DNA of 12,908 nt from Deltaproteobacteria bacterium (GTDB taxonomy: Bacteria > Desulfobacterota > DSM-4660 > Desulfatiglandales > HGW-15), in assembly GCA_030671095.1 (NCBI GenBank), contig DAOVAK010000030.1, positions 1 to 12,908 on the forward strand, given 5' to 3'. The notes beneath the pieces are model-generated. The model did not search any database, was not told the origin of the DNA, and saw only the letters and a list, made by a program, of their open reading frames with translations. Both the position numbers and the translations under genes were made by a program. Shown here piece by piece: positions 7,549 through 12,908 of this stretch. How positions within the stretch are numbered: position 1 is the stretch's first letter; each line of letters begins with the position of its first letter.

Positions 7549-7718
7549 TTTTCTCAATCCGGTACGAGCTCCCTTAGAAAAAGAGGGCGGAACAATTTTC
7601 GTGGAATGGGTTTCCTGTTTAGCTTATCATAATTCCTGGTCATCATCATGGACAATCCATAAGATTAAGGGGATAGAGGGGAGGGGGAGCTTCACTGAAG
7701 TAAAGGAGGGGCTTAGGG

Positions 7719-8519
7719 TCAAGACAGCGCTTCCAGGTGCTCACCGAAGACGGCTATCGAAGGACCCATTATTTGCGGATTGTCGTAATTGAGAAATTGG
7801 CCACTCCAATCGCGAGGCGCGTGTAAAGAAAGCCAGGCAATCGAGCGTGCAGGAACGGAAGGGGGCTCAAGTTCTCCTTCAGTCTTGAGGCTCTGGTAGT
7901 AAGCCATCTGCTCTGGTGACATGGCCTTGGGGCCCTCCCGCCGGATTAAAGCCTGCATCTCTGTATCCACCACCCCAGGACGAACCGCAATAGCTGTGAG
8001 TGATGGTTCTTCTGCGGCCAGAACCCGCGTGAATTGGACCAGTGCAGCCTTTGAAGCACAGTAGGCACTCCCTGCCGGGACAGGGATGTTCGCAGCTCCG
8101 CTGCTCACATTTACGATACGCCCCTTTTGCTTCAGCAAATGCGGGATACCCGCCTTTGCCATATGGAAGGGACCAAGCAGATTGACCTCGATATTGTAGC
8201 GCCACGCCTCTGCATCGGCCGAAGCAACAGGCGCTATGGGTCGGAAAATGCCCGCATTATTCACGAGTGCGTCCACGTGTCCAAATCGATCTATCGTTTT
8301 TTCCACAGTTCGGCGGCAGGCCTTCTCGTCGGCCACATCGCCATGGATTGTTAGTGCCGCACCGCCCAGACGTTCCACATCCTGGGCAACGCGCTTCAGG
8401 GGCTCGGGCGATCGGGCAATAAGGGTTACGCAAGCACCCACCTTTCCCAGCCAACGGGCGATGAAGGCCCCTACCCCCCGGGATGCACCCGTCACAATGA
8501 CCACAGAATTGTCGCTCAT
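7719..8519 (-). CDS. SDR-family NAD(P)-dependent oxidoreductase
   Basis: This 266-residue protein is a classical short-chain dehydrogenase/reductase that would interconvert an alcohol and a ketone using a nicotinamide cofactor. The cofactor glycine motif TGASRGVG is at 10-17, NNAG at 87-90, the structural Asn113 follows, and the catalytic set is Ser140, Tyr153 and Lys157 (YCASK). Arg36 after the second strand favours NADP(H), which is an inference. The overall pattern, with WLSLHAPRDWSGQFLNYDNP near the C-terminus, resembles the sepiapterin-reductase-like and fungal YIR035C-like group. The start at 8519 is preferred over an in-frame ATG at 8570 because AAAGGAAGG lies about four bases upstream and the protein then starts directly at the Rossmann strand. 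It is divergent from the CoA ligase gene. No N-terminal signal is visible and the enzyme should be cytosolic. Confidence 0.92.
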   Translation of the reverse strand: MSDNSVVIVTGASRGVGAFIARWLGKVGACVTLIARSPEPLKRVAQDVERLGGAALTIHGDVADEKACRRTVEKTIDRFGHVDALVNNAGIFRPIAPVASADAEAWRYNIEVNLLGPFHMAKAGIPHLLKQKGRIVNVSSGAANIPVPAGSAYCASKAALVQFTRVLAAEEPSLTAIAVRPGVVDTEMQALIRREGPKAMSPEQMAYYQSLKTEGELEPPSVPARSIAWLSLHAPRDWSGQFLNYDNPQIMGPSIAVFGEHLEALS

Positions 8520-8553
8520 ACGCCTTCCTTTCGGCTCGAAGAATTGATTCATA

Positions 8554-8581
8554 CATATAGAATTCGCCACGTATTCGTCAA
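8554..8581 (-). promoter_or_regulatory. Candidate sigma-70 promoter for the SDR gene
   Basis: Read on the minus strand, TTGACG (8581-8576) is followed after 16 bases by TATATG (8559-8554). These match five of six -35 positions and four of six -10 positions. Transcription would begin near 8547, about 28 bases before the ATG chosen at 8519, leaving room for its ribosome binding site. It would place the upstream in-frame ATG at 8570 outside the transcript, which supports the shorter protein. Confidence 0.45.
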
Positions 8582-8606
8582 GCCGCCGCCTAGGGAGCCG
8601 GTTGAC

Positions 8607-8832
8607 TTACCCATAAGTTTCGTCATATTAGTTAGTTTCCATCCAGAAATGGCCCTTTTTTGCAATCTCTGCGTCAATCAGCAGGATTCCTTGTGCGACG
8701 TACCATATGTACGTCTCCGCGCAATCCCTTGATTTCCTTGAGCTTGCAGAAAAATGTCTCATTTCTGATCTGGAAACTGCAAGTGCCCATTTATTCATTT
8801 CCGGATGGGCACTAGTTAGTGTCCATGGGTAA
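8607..8832. repeat. 226-bp multi-layered palindromic repeat, MITE-like
   Basis: The region is bounded by perfect 8-base inverted repeats TTACCCAT (8607-8614) and ATGGGTAA (8825-8832). A second layer pairs 8629-8651 with 8796-8818 at about 18 of 23 positions. A third layer pairs AGTTTCCA (8634-8641) with TGGAAACT (8771-8778). The core is GACGTAC (8697-8703), CATAT, GTACGTC (8709-8715). A separate hairpin AGTGCCCAT/ATGGGCACT (8782-8790, 8805-8813) and the near-palindrome GGGCACTAGTTAGTGTCC (8807-8824) lie at the right. The core resembles the repeat at 3233-3358. It occupies the divergent space between the SDR gene and the CoA ligase gene, so it could also act as a regulatory or RNA structure. 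There is no transposase inside and no clear target duplication. Confidence 0.75.
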
Positions 8833-8898
8833 ATGGCTTTTAGCTTGTGTGGAGACTGGTTAAGTTTGTTGTTCCGTGGTTTCTCTATTGGAGGGGAG

Positions 8899-10302
8899 AT
8901 GACTACAGTTAGAGAGGTGATGGAGTCCAGAAATGTGGCCGTGATCGGGGCCTCCCAGGATCCAGACAAGCCAGGCGCCCTGCTCCTTAAGGTCTTAAAG
9001 GATACAGGATTTCAAGGGCAGGTTGCAGGGGTGAATCCCAAAGGAGGGGAGGTCCATGGGACTCCCCTCTACCCCAGCCTTGATGAGATCCCCTTCTCCG
9101 TGGACCTTGCCGTTTTGATTATCCCCCCAAAGGCCGTGCCACCCTCTCTGTTGGAATGCGCAAATAAGGGCGTGAAGGGTGTTGTCATCTCCTCGGAAGG
9201 GTTTGCTGAGACGGGGGAGGAAGGAAGGCGGTACCAGGAGGAGGTCGGCGCCATCCTTCGATCCTCAGGCATGCGCGGTTTTGGCCCCAATACCATGGGA
9301 ATTGTAAATACGGCCACAGGCTTGACCACCGGTTATTTCGGTAATAAGCACATGCTCCGACCTGGGTCCATCGGTTTTGCGAGTCAATCCGGGATCTTCC
9401 TCGGAGCACTCATGCGGTATCTCACTTCATTTGAACCGTTTCGAATCTCAAAGGTGTTGGGCCTGGGCAACAAAGTGGATGTGGACGAATCCGATGCCCT
9501 CGCTTATCTGATAGAAGATGAGCAGACCCGCATTGTAGGGATGTATTTGGAAGACATCCGCGACGGACGGCAATTCCTGGAGGTGGCCCGCAAGGGTGTG
9601 GCGCAAAAGCCCGTCCTCCTATTAAAAGGAGGAAGGACGCCTGCAGGGAGTCGTGCCACCGCATCGCATACGGCCAGCCTGGCAGTGAATGACGCGGTGC
9701 TCGATGGCGCCTTACGCCAGGCAGGTGTCTTACGCATGGCAGACATGGGCGAACTGGTCAGTACAATCATGGGATTCCAATGTATGCCCCTACCGAAAGG
9801 AGAACGCCTCGCCTTTGTGACTTATAGCGGCGCCCAGGCCATTATGAGCATGGATGCGGCTGCGGATGAAGGGCTCCAAGTGGCACGATTTTCAAAAGAG
9901 GCACAACAAAGAATTGCCGGAGTCATTGCCACGCCTAGTAAGGCCCAAAATCCAGTGGATGTATTCCCGGATATGATGGCCCACGGTTTTGAGAAGACCG
10001 CCACGGAGATTCTCCACGCCCTGTTGGAGGATGATGGGGTGCATGGCATCGTATTTATTTCCTTTGCCATCTATGGACCCGACCCTTATCGCCCCCTCGT
10101 GGAGGTGATAAAGAATCGGCTGACCAAACCCGTCTTCTTTGCTTTGCTCGGAGATAAAGAGAAGGTGGCGGCCTGCAGAGAATTCATGGAACAAAATGGG
10201 ATTCCATTTTATATGTTTCCAGAGATGGCCGTTCGCGTTTTCGCCCACATGTGGCGGTATGCCCGGACCTTGAAAGAAGCAAGGGGCAGAAGGCCTTCGT
10301 AG
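8899..10302 (+). CDS. ADP-forming acyl-CoA ligase, alpha-type CoA-binding subunit
   Basis: This 467-residue protein matches the alpha subunit of ADP-forming acetyl/acyl-CoA synthetases, which convert acyl-CoA, ADP and phosphate to acid, CoA and ATP. Domain 1 (about 1-130) is a CoA-binding Rossmann fold starting VAVIGASQDPDKPG. Domain 2 (about 140-290) is succinyl-CoA-synthetase-like, with FASQSGIF, LGLGNKVDVDESD and the phosphohistidine His257 in SHTASLA. As I recall, residue 257 is also the phospho-His of an archaeal homologue. Domain 3 runs to about 455. The ATP-grasp beta part needed for nucleotide binding is absent and no such gene is in the window. The ATG at 8899 has GGAGGGG three bases upstream, so it is preferred over the in-frame ATG at 8833, which has none. 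The ThDP gene begins three bases after its stop, indicating an operon. Confidence 0.9.
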   Translation: MTTVREVMESRNVAVIGASQDPDKPGALLLKVLKDTGFQGQVAGVNPKGGEVHGTPLYPSLDEIPFSVDLAVLIIPPKAVPPSLLECANKGVKGVVISSEGFAETGEEGRRYQEEVGAILRSSGMRGFGPNTMGIVNTATGLTTGYFGNKHMLRPGSIGFASQSGIFLGALMRYLTSFEPFRISKVLGLGNKVDVDESDALAYLIEDEQTRIVGMYLEDIRDGRQFLEVARKGVAQKPVLLLKGGRTPAGSRATASHTASLAVNDAVLDGALRQAGVLRMADMGELVSTIMGFQCMPLPKGERLAFVTYSGAQAIMSMDAAADEGLQVARFSKEAQQRIAGVIATPSKAQNPVDVFPDMMAHGFEKTATEILHALLEDDGVHGIVFISFAIYGPDPYRPLVEVIKNRLTKPVFFALLGDKEKVAACREFMEQNGIPFYMFPEMAVRVFAHMWRYARTLKEARGRRPS

Positions 10303-10305
10303 AGG

Positions 10306-11934
10306 ATGAGAAGATTTGAAATGAGCAGTTCAGCGGATGAGATTGTGGGGATACTGAAAGAGGCAGGTGTGGATGTGGCCTTTGGTATACCCAGTATCCA
10401 CAATATGCGTCTTTACGAAGCGCTGCGAAAAGATTCCTCCATTCGGCACATACTCTGTCGCCAGGAGACCATGGCTGCCCACATGGCTGACGGGTACGCG
10501 CGCGCAGGCCACAGGTTGGGTGTGGTGATCTCCTCTACAGGTCCCGGTACAGGTTACATGGTTCCTGCCATACATGAGGCGTGGGGGAGTTGTTCACCTG
10601 TACTCATGATTACCACAAATATCAAGGCGGCAAAAATCGGACGGGGATTTGGAGCACTGCACGAATTACAGGAACAAGATACGCTCTTTAGCCATATCAC
10701 CAAGGCCGCCATGACTGTGCGATCAGAGAATGAGGTTCAGGCTCTCACACGAGAAGCTATCCATACAGCGCTTTCTGGAAGGCCCGGACCCGTCTATCTG
10801 GAAGTGTCTACCGATCTGCTTGACAGGCCCATCTCTAGTGAAGTGGATGAGGATTCTGGGAAGGGGGATGAAGGGGGAGGGCTGCCGGACCTGGAAGCGG
10901 TTGTGGCCCTTATTTCCCGCGCGAAACAGCCCCTGATTGTCGTCGGCTCAGGGGGGATTAGTCCAGAGGTTGCCGCACATATCAACACCCTCGCGGAAAC
11001 ATTGGCTGCACCGGTGATGAGTACGGTTAGTAGTAAAGGTACCATGGCCGAGGATCATCCCCTTGCTTTTGGCAATATAACCAGAAAAGGCGTTATTCGA
11101 GAAATCATTGCGTCGTGTGATGTCACGCTGGTCATCGGTTCCAGGCTGCGAGAGGTGGATGCTAAGCGCCGTGGCATGGCGTTTTCTCAACTGATCCATG
11201 TGGACTGGGATGCCCAATGGATAGACAAAAATTTTCCAGCCGAGGTGGCATTAATTGGGGACATCCCTGGAATCCTTAAGGAAATTCTCCATAGGCTTGA
11301 GCCGGCTTCTCTTTCAGACCAGCGACTCATGTGGATAAAGGAAATGCGGAAAAGACTGGAAGCAGAGCTGATCAAGATCCGTGAAGCCCATGTGGAGATG
11401 CAATATCTGGAAGTTATTCGTGGGTCATTGCCCCGGGAGAGTACCCTGGTTATCGACAACACCCAGCTCGGGTACTGGGCTGAGTATTTTTATCCCTCCT
11501 ATTCCCAGGGAGGACTGGTTGCGGCGAGGGGCTCGGCAACCATCGGGTTTGCCTTTGCCGCAGCAATGGGGGTCAAGACCGCATGTCCTGAAAAACCGGT
11601 CATGGCATTGATTGGAGATGGAGGATTTCTCTATGGAGCGCAGGAATTGGCCACCTGCATGAGGCATAAGATTGGGTTTCCTGTCATCGTTGTGAATGAC
11701 AATGCCTACGGCGTAATCGCGTACCTGCAACGGGGTGCGTATCAAGAGGTGTATGAATCGGATTTGACCAACCCTGATTTTGTGGCTTTAGCGCGCGCAT
11801 ACGGGGCAGAAGGGACAAGGGTGGATTCCCCCTCTGCCCTGGACGCTGCCCTGAAAAAGGCCTTCGCCTCTGAGGGTTTGTGGGTCATCGAGCTTGTCAC
11901 GCCTTCTGTGGAACCTCCATTTCCACGGTATTGA
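10306..11934 (+). CDS. ThDP-dependent enzyme, acetolactate synthase/2-oxoacid decarboxylase family
   Basis: This 542-residue enzyme has the three-domain ThDP architecture. The PYR domain (about 7-170) carries the cofactor-activating Glu54 in RQETMAAHMADGYARA. The central domain (about 195-330) begins ISRAKQPLIVVGSGG. The PP domain (about 370-520) has the metal/ThDP motif G437-D438-G439 ending in NDN at 464-466. Such enzymes cleave or join C-C bonds next to a carbonyl, for example decarboxylating 2-oxo acids. The FGIPSIHN segment near residue 30 recalls the FGIPGVH of AruI-type 2-oxoacid decarboxylases, a weak hint that its donor is a 2-oxo acid. The ATG at 10306 directly abuts an AGAGG; an ATG at 10321 with GAGAAG seven bases upstream is an equally good start. 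Tight coupling to the CoA-ligase subunit suggests a joint pathway. Family assignment is firm, substrate unknown. Confidence 0.9.
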   Translation: MRRFEMSSSADEIVGILKEAGVDVAFGIPSIHNMRLYEALRKDSSIRHILCRQETMAAHMADGYARAGHRLGVVISSTGPGTGYMVPAIHEAWGSCSPVLMITTNIKAAKIGRGFGALHELQEQDTLFSHITKAAMTVRSENEVQALTREAIHTALSGRPGPVYLEVSTDLLDRPISSEVDEDSGKGDEGGGLPDLEAVVALISRAKQPLIVVGSGGISPEVAAHINTLAETLAAPVMSTVSSKGTMAEDHPLAFGNITRKGVIREIIASCDVTLVIGSRLREVDAKRRGMAFSQLIHVDWDAQWIDKNFPAEVALIGDIPGILKEILHRLEPASLSDQRLMWIKEMRKRLEAELIKIREAHVEMQYLEVIRGSLPRESTLVIDNTQLGYWAEYFYPSYSQGGLVAARGSATIGFAFAAAMGVKTACPEKPVMALIGDGGFLYGAQELATCMRHKIGFPVIVVNDNAYGVIAYLQRGAYQEVYESDLTNPDFVALARAYGAEGTRVDSPSALDAALKKAFASEGLWVIELVTPSVEPPFPRY

Positions 11935-11948
11935 TATCTAGGCTTCCT

Positions 11949-11983
11949 TTGGCGGGTGAACCCACCAAACCACCTTGGCGGGT
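11949..11983. repeat. Short direct repeat with hairpin in the ThDP-QueG-like gap
   Basis: The 94-bp gap after the ThDP gene contains two copies of TTGGCGGGT (11949-11957 and 11975-11983), 26 bases apart. The first copy also forms a hairpin, TGG-C-GGGT with ACCC-A-CCA (11950-11967), with one internal mismatch and a two-base loop. No T-tract follows, so an intrinsic terminator is doubtful. It may be a protein-binding site or a weak attenuator between the two genes. A good ribosome binding site for the next gene lies further on at 12017-12024. Confidence 0.35.
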
Positions 11984-12028
11984 TAATATGGCACCGTGAT
12001 ATCTTTGACAAGAAAAGAAAGGAGAAGC

Positions 12029-12908
12029 ATGTCTAAAGAAAAACCCGATGATCTGGCAGCCTGGTTGGAAGGCATTATTCAGGACTTTATAAGACAATCC
12101 CCAGAAAATACGCTCCAGGACAAGACCCATGAAAAGGCGTTTGAGACACCCCTGGTGGGTTTTTCAAGGGGAGATGACCCCCTATACGATGCGTACAAGG
12201 ATCACGTGGGGCCTTTCTACTTGACACCCTGGGAGATCTTCGCGCTCACATTCCGAGATTTGAGTGTGAAACCAGAGGAACTCGCCGTCATAAGCTGGAT
12301 TCTCCCTCAGACCGAGGCGACCAAGGCCGATAACAGAAAAGAGAACTTTTATCCCTCGGAACGATGGGCCAGGGCCCGGATATTCGGCGAAGAGGTCAAT
12401 GAGGAGCTGCGAAAGCATGTGGTGGCGTCGGTGGAGTCGGAAGGATACCAGGTCGTCGCTCCTTCACTTACGCCACAATTTAGTATAAGAATCTCCCCCA
12501 AGTACGGGTATGCCTCTACCTGGTCTGAACGCCATGCAGCCTACGCATCGGGGTTGGGAACCTTCGGCCTATGCGATGGCCTGATCACCCCCGTTGGTAA
12601 AGCGATGCGCACGGGTTCTGTGGTTGCGCGAATCCAAGTTCCTCCCACTTCCAGACCCTATAGGGACCATCACGAGTACTGCCTCTTTTTTACGCAGGGC
12701 ATTTGCGGAATATGCATCAAGCGATGCCCGGTGGGGGCCATCACAGAGGCGGGTAAGGATAAGTCCGCCTGTCGTAAGCATCTTTTCCCGGTTACCAGGG
12801 ATTATGTCACATCCGAGTATGGCTTCGATGGGTATGGCTGTGGACTCTGCCAGACAGAAGTTCCCTGTGAGTCCAAGATCCCGGTGAAGAAGGATGTGGA
12901 GGCCTATG
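12029..12908 (+). CDS. QueG-like 2x[4Fe-4S] protein (partial, 3' end off window)
   Basis: The first 293 residues are present and the frame is open to the window edge. The protein belongs to the epoxyqueuosine-reductase-like/reductive-dehalogenase-like Fe-S family. Landmarks are WSERHAAYASGLGTFGL at 165-181 and the ferredoxin-type set C218, C226, C229, C233-P (GICGICIKRCPVGAI). A second set is C248, C271, C274 and C280 (GYGCGLCQTEVPC), enough for two [4Fe-4S] clusters. True QueG is a cobalamin enzyme that reduces epoxyqueuosine in tRNA. This version has a longer N-terminal region and different spacing before the first cluster, so it is more likely a paralogue of unknown redox role. The ATG at 12029 has GAAAGGAG about four bases upstream. 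It follows the ThDP gene by 94 bp and may belong to the same transcript. Confidence 0.82.
   Translation, partial: MSKEKPDDLAAWLEGIIQDFIRQSPENTLQDKTHEKAFETPLVGFSRGDDPLYDAYKDHVGPFYLTPWEIFALTFRDLSVKPEELAVISWILPQTEATKADNRKENFYPSERWARARIFGEEVNEELRKHVVASVESEGYQVVAPSLTPQFSIRISPKYGYASTWSERHAAYASGLGTFGLCDGLITPVGKAMRTGSVVARIQVPPTSRPYRDHHEYCLFFTQGICGICIKRCPVGAITEAGKDKSACRKHLFPVTRDYVTSEYGFDGYGCGLCQTEVPCESKIPVKKDVEAY

Noticed and set aside
8520..8570. In-frame upstream ATG extending the SDR protein by 17 residues
   Set aside because: It would lie upstream of the predicted transcription start and lacks a ribosome binding site, while ATG 8519 has AAAGGAAGG and starts at the Rossmann strand.
8833..8898. In-frame upstream ATG extending the CoA-ligase subunit by 22 residues
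   Set aside because: No ribosome binding site; the added residues do not resemble the family N-terminus, whereas ATG 8899 follows GGAGGGG.
12594..12887. 97-codon plus-strand frame in the right part of the window
   Set aside because: It is out of frame with the QueG-like gene, whose Cys motifs and start signal are clear.

Overview
The window reads as an accessory-metabolism stretch from an anaerobic bacterium, most likely a sulfate-reducing or syntrophic member of the Desulfobacterota (former Deltaproteobacteria). This is an inference. It rests on the mix of an ADP-forming acyl-CoA ligase alpha subunit, an unusual acyl-CoA dehydrogenase, a PflX-like radical SAM protein and a QueG-like iron-sulfur protein, and on long palindromic intergenic repeats of a kind I associate with that group. 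No rRNA, tRNA, CRISPR array or recognisable transposase is visible.

Layout. 1-397 is AT-rich and holds no convincing gene, only a candidate sigma-70 promoter. Two major facilitator transporters converge (398-1717 plus, 2005-3201 minus), with a nested palindromic element at 1835-1930 between their 3' ends. A second palindromic element (3233-3358) separates them from a minus-strand pair: an acyl-CoA dehydrogenase (4434-5573) followed by an uncharacterised membrane-type protein (3418-4401). Running the other way are a possible 60-residue small protein (5672-5854) and an HD-domain protein (5851-6447), which may overlap by ATGA. Next on the minus strand come a short-chain dehydrogenase (7719-8519) and a radical SAM protein (6523-7548).

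A third and larger palindromic region (8607-8832) fills the divergent intergenic space before a plus-strand group: a CoA-ligase alpha subunit (8899-10302), a ThDP enzyme three bases later (10306-11934), and, after 94 bp, a QueG-like 2x[4Fe-4S] protein cut by the window edge (12029 onward).

How the genes may work together. The transporters suggest uptake of organic (perhaps carboxylic) acids. The ThDP enzyme could cleave or decarboxylate a 2-oxo acid or acyl-CoA. The ligase alpha subunit could exchange acyl-CoA for acyl phosphate and ATP if a beta subunit exists elsewhere. The dehydrogenase could oxidise a cyclic or unsaturated acyl-CoA. The most notable observation is that the dehydrogenase lacks glutamate at both classical catalytic-base positions and carries aspartate at residue 91. 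As I recall it, that is the signature of cyclohex-1-ene-1-carboxyl-CoA 1,4-dehydrogenase. A pathway linking all these genes is not shown by the sequence.
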